Source: Bacillota bacterium
GTDB taxonomy: Bacteria; Bacillota; Clostridia; Tissierellales; Peptoniphilaceae
Direction: 5' to 3'
DNA: 17,767 nt
Assembly: GCA_023443025.1 (NCBI GenBank)
Contig: JAEZWM010000066.1
Coordinates: 1 to 17,767 of the forward strand
Part shown: one piece after another, positions 1 through 7,463 of the stretch
Numbering within the stretch: the first letter of the stretch is position 1
Layout of the letters: each line of letters begins with the position of its first letter
Made by a program: the position numbers and the translations under genes
The notes under the pieces: generated by a model
What the model was told of the DNA's origin: nothing
Seen by the model: only the letters and a program-made list of their open reading frames with translations
Databases searched by the model: none

Positions 1-401
1 CTATGGTTGAAGAAGCCTATCAAGCATTTAAGCGAGTGTTAGCGAATCGAAAGAATGATAAGCGTGTTGAGATTGATGGATATAGTGATTTCCTCTTTCT
101 TAATAGAAAGAACTATCCAAAAGTGGCGAGTGACTATAATGGTATGATGAAAGGTCTTGTTAAGAAATACAACAAGTATAATGATGATAAGTTACCACAC
201 ATCACTCCACATAGTTTGCGACATACATTCTGTACCAACTATGCAAATGCAGGAATGAACCCAAAAGCATTACAATACATTATGGGGCATGCAAATATAG
301 CCATGACGCTGAACTATTACGCACACGCAACATTTGATTCCGCAATGTCAGAGATGAAACGCTTGAATAAAGAGAAGCAACAGGAGCGTCTTGTTGCTTA
401 G
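1..401 (+). CDS. int: Tyrosine integrase of a Tn916/Tn1545-type conjugative transposon, C-terminal part (5' end outside window)
   Basis: This is the C-terminal catalytic part of a tyrosine recombinase that excises and integrates a conjugative transposon. The reading frame is open from the left edge, so the first ATG at base 3 is internal and the real start lies off the window. In the 132 visible residues the active-site pattern is complete: HSLRH at about 70-74 (the H-x-x-R pair), GH at 95-96, and a Tyr pair at 105-106 in NYYAH holding the nucleophile. From memory, the block from PHITPHSLRH to the end (KEKQQERLVA) closely resembles the Tn916 integrase C-terminus; no alignment was run. The gene ends at a TAG, and non-coding element end follows, which is the usual place of int at the right end of Tn916-like elements. 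No frame damage is seen, so the recombinase may be active. Cargo genes, if any, lie outside the window. Confidence 0.93.
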   Translation, partial: MVEEAYQAFKRVLANRKNDKRVEIDGYSDFLFLNRKNYPKVASDYNGMMKGLVKKYNKYNDDKLPHITPHSLRHTFCTNYANAGMNPKALQYIMGHANIAMTLNYYAHATFDSAMSEMKRLNKEKQQERLVA

Positions 402-414
402 TAGTACAAATGAA

Positions 415-424
415 TTTACTACTT
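415..424 (-). repeat. DR2-like integrase arm-binding motif
   Basis: The 10-mer TTTACTACTT (AAGTAGTAAA on the other strand) matches the type of direct repeat bound by Tn916-family integrase N-terminal domains. Its TACTACT part (417-423) is the perfect reverse complement of AGTAGTA at 400-406, which overlaps the int stop codon, giving a 7-bp inverted repeat with a 10-nt loop. Assignment as an arm site rests on family knowledge and position, not on binding data. Confidence 0.5.
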
Positions 425-569
425 ATTTACCACTTCTGACAGCTAAGACATGAGGAAATATGCAAAGAAACGTGAAGTATCTTCCTACAGTAAAAATACT
501 CGAAAGCACATAGAATAAGGCTTTACGAGCATTTAAGAAAATATAAAAAGATAATTAGAAATTTATACT

Positions 570-582
570 TTGTTTCAATCTA
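570..582. other. Probable right junction of the conjugative element with the chromosome
   Basis: Tn916-family elements insert into AT-rich targets with a T-rich flank, about six coupling bases and an A-rich flank. Here TGTTT (571-575) is followed by six bases (576-581, CAATCT) and then AAAAAG (582-587), which fits that arrangement. The distance of about 170-180 bp from the int stop also fits. The exact base is uncertain by several positions. If correct, chromosomal sequence resumes immediately before the ktrB ribosome binding site. Confidence 0.45.
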
Positions 583-595
583 AAAAGAGGTTAAA

Positions 596-1942
596 ATGAG
601 CTTTTTTGCAAAAATAATAAGAGAAGTTGAAAAAAATCCACCCAGATTGATTGCCCTAGGATTTTTGATGATAATAATAATAGGAACAGTTCTATTGTCC
701 TTACCAATTTCAAATGCTAACAGAATGTATACAAATCCTGTTGATTCTTTATTTACAGCTACATCTGCTGTATGTGTTACCGGACTGGTTACAGTTAATA
801 CTTTTGAACACTGGAGTAATTTTGGGCAAGTAGTAATCTTAAGTCTTATTCAATTTGGCGGGCTTGGCTTTATGACATGGGCTATCTTATTATCCCTTAT
901 AATGAAAAAAAGAATAACCCTAAGAGAGAGGCTTATTATTCATGAACAAATGAACGCTTTGAGTTTAAAAGGAATGGTTAAACTTATTATATATGTTTTA
1001 AAAGCGACCTTTGTAATCGAGCTTATCGGTGCTGTTCTATTGTCTTTCACATTTATACCTGAATATGGTTTTATAAAGGGCAGCTGGTTTAGTATATTTC
1101 ATTCAATATCATCTTATTGTAATGCAGGATTTGACATAATAGGACCGGATTCAATATCTCCATATGTTAAGACAATAACAGTAATCTTGCCTATGAGTTT
1201 TCTGATAATATTAGGAGGTATCGGGTTCAACGTATTTATGGACATATCGAACATAAGGAGTTTCAAAAGACTGGCTGTTCATACCAAGCTTGTATTGGTC
1301 ATCACTGCAAGCTTACTACTAGGAGGGACGATTGTATTTCTTTTCTTAGAGTTTTCAAACGAATACACTATTAAATCATTTACTATTTTTGAAAAACTGC
1401 TTGCCGCTTTTTTTCAGTCTGTCACCACAAGAACAGCAGGTTACAGTTCTCTTAATCAGAGTTTGATTAAAGATTCTAGTGCAATAGTTACTATCATCTT
1501 GATGTTTATAGGTGGGTCACCTGCCGGTACTGCCGGCGGGATTAAGACTACTACATTCGGACTATTGTTATTTACGACAAAATCAGAAATTGCAGGTCAG
1601 GAGGATGTTGTTGTTTTCAATAGAAGGATTCCACTTACCACAATCAGAAAAGCAATTGCAATTGTAATCATTTCAATGGGATGGATTATGATGATATCAT
1701 TAATCCTTACAATCACTGAAAAGACTGCATTTATTAATATATTATATGAAGTTACATCTGCATTTGGAACTGTAGGATTAACAAGATCTTTGACGCCTTT
1801 ACTATCAACTGTGGGTAAGTTTTTGATTATGCTTACGATGTATCTTGGAAGGCTTGGACCATTGACACTTGCATACGCTTTTTATAGTAGAGAAAGAAAA
1901 AAATCATTTAGAGAACCAAAGGGAGACATACTGGTTGGTTAG
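596..1942 (+). CDS. ktrB: KtrB/TrkH-family potassium uptake channel subunit
   Basis: This is an integral membrane K+ translocating subunit of the TrkH/KtrB superfamily, 448 residues, the usual length for KtrB. The four pseudo-repeats each show their pore loop: SAVCVTGL near 57-64, SSYCNAGFD at 172-180, SVTTRTAGYSS at 275-285 and SAFGTVGLTR at 388-397. The filter glycines (G63, G178, G282, G394) are all present. A Gly/Ala-rich break, GGSPAGTAGG at 306-315, lies in the third repeat, at the position of the gating loop in this family. The start is supported by AAAGAGG at 584-590, five bases upstream. It is followed after 9 bp by the regulatory partner ktrA, forming a complete Ktr system. The upstream side is unusual: the end of an integrated conjugative element lies almost at the ribosome binding site, so its native promoter is probably displaced. 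I see no convincing promoter between the integrase and this start. Confidence 0.96.
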   Translation: MSFFAKIIREVEKNPPRLIALGFLMIIIIGTVLLSLPISNANRMYTNPVDSLFTATSAVCVTGLVTVNTFEHWSNFGQVVILSLIQFGGLGFMTWAILLSLIMKKRITLRERLIIHEQMNALSLKGMVKLIIYVLKATFVIELIGAVLLSFTFIPEYGFIKGSWFSIFHSISSYCNAGFDIIGPDSISPYVKTITVILPMSFLIILGGIGFNVFMDISNIRSFKRLAVHTKLVLVITASLLLGGTIVFLFLEFSNEYTIKSFTIFEKLLAAFFQSVTTRTAGYSSLNQSLIKDSSAIVTIILMFIGGSPAGTAGGIKTTTFGLLLFTTKSEIAGQEDVVVFNRRIPLTTIRKAIAIVIISMGWIMMISLILTITEKTAFINILYEVTSAFGTVGLTRSLTPLLSTVGKFLIMLTMYLGRLGPLTLAYAFYSRERKKSFREPKGDILVG

Positions 1943-1951
1943 GAGGATTTT

Positions 1952-2614
1952 ATGAGACAAATAGCTGTTATTGGATGTGGCCAATTCGGAAGTAGCGTTG
2001 CACAAACGCTTAGTGAACTTGGTCATGAAGTATTAGTAATAGATGAAAATGAAGAGCTAATTGACGCAATTGCCGACAAAGTATCACATGCAGTAGTTGC
2101 AGATGTTATGGTAGAAGGAACATTGTCCGATTTGGGGATAGGTAATTTTGATGTTGTTATTATTGGAATGAGTACTAGTTTTCAAGCATCTATCATGGCT
2201 ACAATAGTTGCTAAAGACTTAGGTGTACCAATAGTAGTTGCAAAAGTTAGGGATTCGTTACATGGAAGGGTATTAAAAAAAGTTGGTGCAGATCAGATAG
2301 TAATACCGGAAAAAGATATAGGAAAAAGACTGGCTTATACACTGACCAACAAAAATATCATTGAGTTTATTGAAGTATCTGAAGACTTCAGCATGCTAGA
2401 GATGGTTGTGCCAAAAGAATGGGCAGGCAAATCGATAATTGATTTAAAGGTTAGAGAAAAATATGGTATTAATATAGTTGCAGTAAGACTATCTGACGAT
2501 ATAATAATAAATCCATCACCTGATGTTGTCCTATACAGTGGTGCATCAATTATAATAATTGGAAGAAACGAAGAAATTCTTAGAGTGGAGTCATTAACTG
2601 ATGACGAGCCTTAA
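1952..2614 (+). CDS. ktrA: KtrA/TrkA-type RCK regulatory subunit of K+ uptake
   Basis: This is a soluble, membrane-associated regulator that forms a gating ring on KtrB and responds to nucleotides. Its 220 residues match the KtrA length (one RCK unit, not the doubled TrkA of enterobacteria). The N-terminal Rossmann fold shows GCGQFG at 8-13 after a hydrophobic strand and the acidic D31 at the end of strand two, which is typical of NAD(H)/ATP-binding RCK_N domains. Residues from about 135 to 215 form the RCK_C domain, ending in the strands SGASIIIIGR (196-205). In several Firmicutes this domain binds c-di-AMP; whether it does so here cannot be seen. AGGAGG at 1941-1946 overlaps the ktrB stop and lies five bases before the ATG, so the two subunits are made from one message. 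Its 3' end overlaps the next gene by 14 bp. Confidence 0.95.
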   Translation: MRQIAVIGCGQFGSSVAQTLSELGHEVLVIDENEELIDAIADKVSHAVVADVMVEGTLSDLGIGNFDVVIIGMSTSFQASIMATIVAKDLGVPIVVAKVRDSLHGRVLKKVGADQIVIPEKDIGKRLAYTLTNKNIIEFIEVSEDFSMLEMVVPKEWAGKSIIDLKVREKYGINIVAVRLSDDIIINPSPDVVLYSGASIIIIGRNEEILRVESLTDDEP

Positions 2615-3362
2615 AAAAATAAAGAGTAAAAACAACAGCTTTTATGGTCTTTTAAAATCCTTGAATACTAAAAAATACCGGATTATAAATCAAAAGTATT
2701 TGGTAGAAGGAGTAAAAATGTGCCAAGAGGCTGTAAAAGAAGAAAAAGTTGAAAAGCTAATTTTTACAGAATCTTCCGCATGTTTTATTGAAATGTATTT
2801 TAATGGAATAGATGAAGATAGAATAGTTATTTTTGATGATTTATTGTTTGAACAAATAACCCGGATGCAAAATTCTGAGGGTGTTATTGCTCTTATTAAT
2901 ATGGAAAAAGAGATACAAGAGTTTAGTTCAAAGAAATTGCTATGTTTAGACGGCATTAAAGACCCGGGAAATATGGGTACAATAATCCGTTCAGCCGAAG
3001 CTTTTGGATTTAATGAAATAATATTAACAAATAATTGTGTTGATATCTATAATTCAAAATCTCTTAGAGCATCAATGGGCTCAATATTTAGATGCACCTT
3101 TGCTAGCTTAGATGTTGAAGAGATTGCTAAATTAAAAAATGATTATACCTTTTATACAACAGCTTTAGAGGATAGTGTTGAGCTAGGGTCAGTACCAATT
3201 GAAGCTAGAATCCTTTTAATTATTGGTAGTGAATCGCATGGAGTATCAAATGACTTTATTAATCTTGCTGACCATATAATAAAAATTCCTATGCATGGCA
3301 AGGTAGAGTCTTTAAATGCGGGAGTTGCAGCATCCATTACTATGTATTCTTTAAAAAGTTGA
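2601..3362 (+). CDS. SpoU/TrmH-family RNA 2'-O-ribose methyltransferase
   Basis: This predicted SAM-dependent methyltransferase modifies a ribose in rRNA or tRNA. The three motifs of the trefoil-knot SPOUT fold are present: motif 1 DPGNMGTIIRSAEAFG (121-136) with the conserved Asn and catalytic-type Arg, motif 2 IGSESHGV (208-215), and motif 3 IPMHGKVESLNAGVAASI (229-246). The first ~100 residues match a substrate-binding domain, opening with the usual TSLKKIKSK and including KYLVEGVKM (32-40). Length is 253 residues, normal for the TrmH/RlmB group. Its start lies inside the end of ktrA, with GGAG at 2587-2590, suggesting translational coupling. In many Clostridia a homologue sits just upstream of pheST, as here, and an intrinsic terminator follows it. 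The exact RNA target cannot be told from sequence, so no symbol is given. Confidence 0.93.
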   Translation: MTSLKKIKSKNNSFYGLLKSLNTKKYRIINQKYLVEGVKMCQEAVKEEKVEKLIFTESSACFIEMYFNGIDEDRIVIFDDLLFEQITRMQNSEGVIALINMEKEIQEFSSKKLLCLDGIKDPGNMGTIIRSAEAFGFNEIILTNNCVDIYNSKSLRASMGSIFRCTFASLDVEEIAKLKNDYTFYTTALEDSVELGSVPIEARILLIIGSESHGVSNDFINLADHIIKIPMHGKVESLNAGVAASITMYSLKS

Positions 3363-3372
3363 AATCATAATT

Positions 3373-3396
3373 AGCTGCCAATCGGCAGCTTTTGTT
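3373..3396 (+). terminator. Intrinsic terminator after the RNA methyltransferase gene
   Basis: A perfect 7-bp stem, AGCTGCC (3373-3379) and GGCAGCT (3384-3390) with an AATC loop, is followed by TTTGTT. It lies 10 bp after the stop codon of the methyltransferase gene and before the pheS promoter, so it separates the ktrBA-methyltransferase unit from the pheST operon. The T-tract is short and interrupted, so termination may be partial. Confidence 0.8.
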
Positions 3397-3412
3397 ACAT
3401 AAGCCTTATTCA

Positions 3413-3442
3413 TTGCAAAGGACTCATTATTTGGTATATAAT
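3413..3442 (+). promoter_or_regulatory. Sigma-A-type promoter of the pheST operon
   Basis: TTGCAA (3413-3418) and a perfect TATAAT (3437-3442) are separated by 18 bp. Transcription would start near 3449, giving a leader of about 40 nt before the pheS ATG at 3488. GGAGG at 3479-3483 is the ribosome binding site. The leader is too short for a T-box riboswitch, which controls pheST in many Firmicutes. Confidence 0.8.
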
Positions 3443-3487
3443 ATCACATAGAAGTGTTAAAATTAATCTACTTACGACGGAGGAATT

Positions 3488-4510
3488 ATGAGAGAAGAAC
3501 TAATAAAATTAAGAGACGATGTTATCGAAAAAATAAACAATGCTACGGAAACGGAAGCATTGGAAGAAATTAGAGTTAAAATAATGGGTAAAAAAGGTGA
3601 ATTAACCAGCATTCTAAGAGGCATGGGCAAGCTATCTAAAGAAGAGCGACCTATTATAGGACAGCTAGCCAACGAAGTTAGAGATCATATTGAAGAGGCT
3701 CTAAGTAACAGAAACGAAGTACTTAAAGAAAAATTAAATGAGATTAGAATTGTAGCTGAGTCCTTGGATGTTACTGCTGATTTAGAGATTGCAGAGATAG
3801 GTCATAGACATCCGCTTTATACCACTGTTGAAGAGCTAGAAAAATTATTTAGAGAACTCGGGTTCATGGTAGTAGATGGACCAGAAATAGAAAGTGTAGA
3901 AAATAATTTTGGAATGTTAAACTTTCCGGAGGATCATCCATCGATTGGAATGTCTGATACTTTTTATATAGATGATAAGCATCTTCTTAGAACACATACT
4001 TCACCTGTTCAAATTAGATACATGCTGGATAATAAACCACCTATCAGAATGGTTTCTGCCGGAAGAACTTTTAGATACGATGATGTCGACGATACTCACT
4101 CACCAATGTTCCACCAAATTGAAGGTCTAGTTGTTGATAAAGGTGTAACTATGGCAAATTTAATAGATACATTAAATCTTTTTGTAAAAAACCTGTTTGG
4201 TGAAGAGGTTGAAACAAGGTTTAGACCACACCACTTCCCGTTTACGGAACCAAGTGCAGAAGTTGATGTTTCATGCTTTAATTGTCAAGGCAAAGGCTGT
4301 GAAAAGTGTAACTTTACAGGATGGAGTATGGAACTTTTAGGCTGCGGCATGGTTCATCCAAATGTCTTGAAAAACTGTGGCATAGATCCGGATATATATT
4401 CAGGGTTTGCTTTTGGAATGGGGATAGACAGGATAACAATGATTAAATACGGAATTGATAATATTAGATTGTTATATGATAATGATAAGAGATTTTTAGA
4501 ACAATTTTAA
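3488..4510 (+). CDS. pheS: Phenylalanyl-tRNA synthetase alpha subunit
   Basis: This is the catalytic subunit of the cytoplasmic alpha2beta2 enzyme that charges tRNA-Phe. Its 340 residues match bacterial PheS. Residues 1 to about 90 form the N-terminal helical coiled-coil arm that contacts tRNA. The class II aminoacyl-tRNA synthetase core follows: LLRTHTSPVQIRYM (166-179), motif 2 GRTFRYDDVDDTHSPMFHQI (192-211), FTEPSAEVDVS (252-262) and motif 3 FAFGMGIDRITMIKYG (307-322). A CxxC-x4-CxxC cluster (C263, C266, C271, C274), common in Firmicute PheS, is intact and could bind zinc. The start is fixed by GGAGG four bases before the ATG-proximal spacer and by the normal N-terminus. The partner pheT begins 14 bp downstream. 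Confidence 0.98.
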   Translation: MREELIKLRDDVIEKINNATETEALEEIRVKIMGKKGELTSILRGMGKLSKEERPIIGQLANEVRDHIEEALSNRNEVLKEKLNEIRIVAESLDVTADLEIAEIGHRHPLYTTVEELEKLFRELGFMVVDGPEIESVENNFGMLNFPEDHPSIGMSDTFYIDDKHLLRTHTSPVQIRYMLDNKPPIRMVSAGRTFRYDDVDDTHSPMFHQIEGLVVDKGVTMANLIDTLNLFVKNLFGEEVETRFRPHHFPFTEPSAEVDVSCFNCQGKGCEKCNFTGWSMELLGCGMVHPNVLKNCGIDPDIYSGFAFGMGIDRITMIKYGIDNIRLLYDNDKRFLEQF

Positions 4511-4524
4511 CGAGGAGTGAGTAA

Positions 4525-6900
4525 ATGTTAGTACCTATTAATTGGATGAAAGAATACGTTGATATAGATGCGGATGCAAAATTGATAGCTGATGAGGTAA
4601 CATTGTCAGGATCACATGTAGACTCTATAGAATATACCGACAGAGGAATTAATGGAGTTGTGATAGGAAAAATAAAAGAGATAAAAAAGCATCCTAATGC
4701 TGATAAATTAGTTATTACAGAGATTGATTTAGGCGATAGACAAGCTACGATTGTAACAGGTGCAAAAAACGTATATGAGGGAGCAATTGTCCCGGTTGCA
4801 CTTAGTGGAGCTACACTTGCAAATGGAGATAAAATTGGAGATCATGACTTTAGAGGAATCATGTCTGAAGGGATGTTGTGCTCATATCAAGAGTTAGGAT
4901 ACACAGATTCAGTTATCCCTAAAGAATACAGAGATGGTATATTGATTTTTAAGGATGATATAAAACTCGGAACAAGTGTTATCGATGCTTTAGATATGAA
5001 TGATGGGGTTATTGAGTTTGAAATCACACCAAATAGACCTGATTGTTTATCGATTATCGGAATGGCAAGAGAAACAGCAGCGACATTTGATACTCAAATC
5101 AACCTACCTGATATAAAAAGTGAATTCAACGATAGAACAATCGAAGACTTTGAAGCTGTTGAGATTAAAACAGACAAATGTGACAAAATTATACTTAGAG
5201 TACTGGAAGATGTTAAAATAGGAGAATCACCAAACTGGTTACAAAACAAAATCATGAAAGCCGGTATGAGACCGACTAATAATATTGTGGATTTAACAAA
5301 TTATGTAATGTTAGAATTCGGTCAACCACTGCATGCATATGATTTAGATAAAATCACCGGGAATAAACTCTATGTGAGACAAGCCGTAGATGGTGAGTTA
5401 ATTACCTGTATTGATTCACAAGAGCGCAAGCTAGAGCCTAGTGATATTGTAATAGCTGATGATTCAGGAGCTGTTGGAATTGCCGGGGTTATGGGAGGAC
5501 TAGATACAGAAGTTACAAGTACTACTAAGCGAATTCTCTTAGAGTCTGCTTGCTTCAATAAGGAGTCGATAAGAAACACATCAAAAAGACTTGGACTAAG
5601 ATCAGAGGCTTCAATTCGATCAGAAAAAGGAATCCCACTTGGTCAAGTAGATACCGCAGCCTCAAGATTTTGTACTCTTGTGGATGAACTTGGAATTGCA
5701 ACAGTACTAAATACTGATTTTGTTGATAACCCTGTAGTTCATGAACCTATTAATGTAGTCATGAGGTATGATAAAGTAAACTCTTTACTAGGAACAAAAC
5801 TTACTAAAACTGAAATGCTGCATTACTTGGAAAGATTGGATTTTGAATACAAAGACAATGGTGAATCATGTATGGTTACAGTTCCTGAATTTAGAACCGA
5901 TATAGAAATTGAAGCGGATCTTATAGAAGAAATTGGCCGACTATACGGTTTTCATAATATTGAACCGCAGCCACTATGTGGTGAACTAATAAAGGGTGGT
6001 ATAAACAAAAATAGATTAGTTGAAGATATTTTAAAGACAAATCTATACGCATTAAACTATTTCGAAGCACTTTCCTATTCATTTATAAGCCCTAGATCCA
6101 ATGAAAGAGCCGGTATAAATGATATAAACTCAAAGAGAGGGGTTATGATACTAAATCCACTAGGTGAAGAGTTTAGTTTAATGAGAACATCAATTATCCC
6201 TAATATGCTTGAGATACTGTCTAAGAATCAGAAACAAAAAGCTGATAAATTATCCATATATGAACTTGGTAATATTTTTGTCGATGAGGAAGGTGAATTA
6301 CCTTCTCAGCTTCGTAGATTATGTATAGGATCTTATAATACTGACTTTTATAAATTAAAAGCTGAAATCAAGCAGCTTCTTAAAAAGATTGGAATTGAGA
6401 ATTTAAGGTTTGTTAAAAATACCGGAGTAGAAACCTTCCATCCCGGAAGATGTGCCGATATTCTTCTAAATGACAAGTGTATTGGCATAATTGGAGAAGT
6501 ATCTTACGGTGTTTCAGAAGAGTATGATTTGAAAAAGCGTAGCTATATTGCTGACATAGATGTTGAGAGTCTTGTTGAATTTGCAAAACTGGAGCAGACT
6601 TATAAAAAGATTGTAAGATTTCCAAGCATTACAAGAGATATCGCTCTAGTAGTAGACAAGGATTTACAGGCAGAGGATATAGAATTAGTTATCAATTCTA
6701 TTGATGCTTCCATAATTGAAAAGATAAATTTATTCGATGTGTTTACCGGAGAGCAAATTGGAGAAGGCAAAAAATCCATGGCATATCAAATAGTTTATAG
6801 GGCAGTGGATAGAACTTTGGTAGATGATGAAGTTAACGCAATTCAGGAGGAGTTAATAGAAAAGCTTAAGACAACTTTTGGAGCTACACTTAGAAATTAG
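4525..6900 (+). CDS. pheT: Phenylalanyl-tRNA synthetase beta subunit
   Basis: This is the beta subunit of the PheRS tetramer, which supports tRNA recognition and hydrolytic editing of mischarged Tyr-tRNA-Phe. Its 791 residues match the full bacterial length. In order it shows an EMAP/OB-fold tRNA-binding domain at about 41-150 (KHPNADKLVI at 55-64, GMLCS at 116-120), the B3/B4 editing domain at about 205-390 with LGLRSEASIRSEKG near 356-369, the B5 domain at about 405-475, the catalytic-like class II core, and the C-terminal anticodon-binding FDX-ACB domain from about 697 (RFPSITRDIALVVD at 698-711). GAGGAG at 4512-4517 lies seven bases before the start. The gene follows pheS at 14 bp and precedes a zapA-like gene at 8 bp, the common Firmicute order. 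Confidence 0.98.
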   Translation: MLVPINWMKEYVDIDADAKLIADEVTLSGSHVDSIEYTDRGINGVVIGKIKEIKKHPNADKLVITEIDLGDRQATIVTGAKNVYEGAIVPVALSGATLANGDKIGDHDFRGIMSEGMLCSYQELGYTDSVIPKEYRDGILIFKDDIKLGTSVIDALDMNDGVIEFEITPNRPDCLSIIGMARETAATFDTQINLPDIKSEFNDRTIEDFEAVEIKTDKCDKIILRVLEDVKIGESPNWLQNKIMKAGMRPTNNIVDLTNYVMLEFGQPLHAYDLDKITGNKLYVRQAVDGELITCIDSQERKLEPSDIVIADDSGAVGIAGVMGGLDTEVTSTTKRILLESACFNKESIRNTSKRLGLRSEASIRSEKGIPLGQVDTAASRFCTLVDELGIATVLNTDFVDNPVVHEPINVVMRYDKVNSLLGTKLTKTEMLHYLERLDFEYKDNGESCMVTVPEFRTDIEIEADLIEEIGRLYGFHNIEPQPLCGELIKGGINKNRLVEDILKTNLYALNYFEALSYSFISPRSNERAGINDINSKRGVMILNPLGEEFSLMRTSIIPNMLEILSKNQKQKADKLSIYELGNIFVDEEGELPSQLRRLCIGSYNTDFYKLKAEIKQLLKKIGIENLRFVKNTGVETFHPGRCADILLNDKCIGIIGEVSYGVSEEYDLKKRSYIADIDVESLVEFAKLEQTYKKIVRFPSITRDIALVVDKDLQAEDIELVINSIDASIIEKINLFDVFTGEQIGEGKKSMAYQIVYRAVDRTLVDDEVNAIQEELIEKLKTTFGATLRN

Positions 6901-6908
6901 GAGGAGAC

Positions 6909-7463
6909 ATGAGTAATTCAAACAAAGTTGAAGTAATTATTGATGGAATCAAATATACACTCGTTGCCGACGCTAACCAAGATAGAACCGTTAAAGTTGC
7001 AAAGTATGTAAATGATAAAATTGAGGAAATGAAATCCGGAAACCCTAAACTAAATCAAAACATGCTCTATACTTTAACATTAATGAATATAACAGGCGAA
7101 TTATTCGAAATGAACGACAAATATGATGCGCTTGTTGAAGAATCAAAAGAACCGATTCAAAGGTTCAGAACAATTTCAGAAGAAGTAGAAAAGGTAACAG
7201 AAGAAAAAGATGAATTAGTTTTAAGTATTGAAAAACTAAAAGATGACCTTGTTACATCACTTAAAACGATTAGTGATATGAATAAGAGGTATTCTTCTTT
7301 GGATGAAGAAAATAAAGGAAATATTAAAACCATTGAAAGTAAAAACAAACAAATGGTTGAGTTAAATGATAATATGACTAATATGCAAAAAGAAATGACT
7401 GGTCTTCAAAAAGAATATCAAGAGATTCTTAAAAAAGTAAATCAGATTATTTCTAAAGAATAA
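6909..7463 (+). CDS. zapA: ZapA-like cell division protein with long C-terminal coiled coil
   Basis: ZapA proteins bind and bundle FtsZ filaments at the division site. Residues 5 to about 70 carry the family pattern: a beta hairpin (KVEVIIDGIKYTLVAD, 6-21), then VKVAKYVNDKIEEM (28-41) and a helix NMLYTLTLMNITGELF (51-66), with the position after pheT typical of Firmicute zapA. Residues from about 70 to the end (184) are charged, heptad-like and predicted to be one long coiled coil rich in Glu, Lys and Asn. Classical ZapA proteins are near 85-110 residues, so this one is extended roughly twofold, though longer versions occur in Clostridia. AGGAGG at 6899-6904 gives a good ribosome binding site. 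The TAA stop overlaps the ATG of the next gene by one base (TAATG), indicating coupled translation. Confidence 0.82.
   Translation: MSNSNKVEVIIDGIKYTLVADANQDRTVKVAKYVNDKIEEMKSGNPKLNQNMLYTLTLMNITGELFEMNDKYDALVEESKEPIQRFRTISEEVEKVTEEKDELVLSIEKLKDDLVTSLKTISDMNKRYSSLDEENKGNIKTIESKNKQMVELNDNMTNMQKEMTGLQKEYQEILKKVNQIISKE

Larger units (their letters stand above)
1..575 (+). mobile_element. Right end of a Tn916-like integrative conjugative element
   Basis: The integrase C-terminus plus about 175 bp of gene-free AT-rich DNA after its stop codon look like the right terminus of a Tn916-family element. Bases 402-575 carry a TTTACTACTT motif (415-424), the form expected for the DR2 arm-type repeats that the integrase N-terminal domain binds, placed about 150 bp from the presumed end. 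The rest of the stretch has no convincing ORF. The end position near 575 is inferred from the spacing remembered for Tn916 and from the A-run that follows at 582-586. It is not proven, because the left end and an empty target site are not in the window. Confidence 0.75.

Noticed and set aside
3..401. Complete 132-residue integrase starting at the ATG at base 3
   Set aside because: The frame is open to the window edge and the protein begins inside the recombinase catalytic domain, so this ATG is internal and the gene is merely cut by the window.
499..529. Imperfect inverted repeat CTCGAAAGC / GCTTTACGAG as attachment core or terminator
   Set aside because: It has a one-base bulge, a 12-nt loop and no T-tract, and lies about 45-75 bp inside the presumed element end, so neither a core recombination site nor a terminator is supported.
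564..569. TATACT as -10 box of a ktrB promoter
   Set aside because: No -35-like hexamer occurs 16-18 bp upstream and no extended -10 TG is present; in such AT-rich DNA the hexamer alone is weak evidence.
3449..3487. T-box riboswitch or leader peptide before pheS
   Set aside because: The leader is only about 40 nt, with no specifier stem, no T-box sequence and no Phe-rich small ORF.
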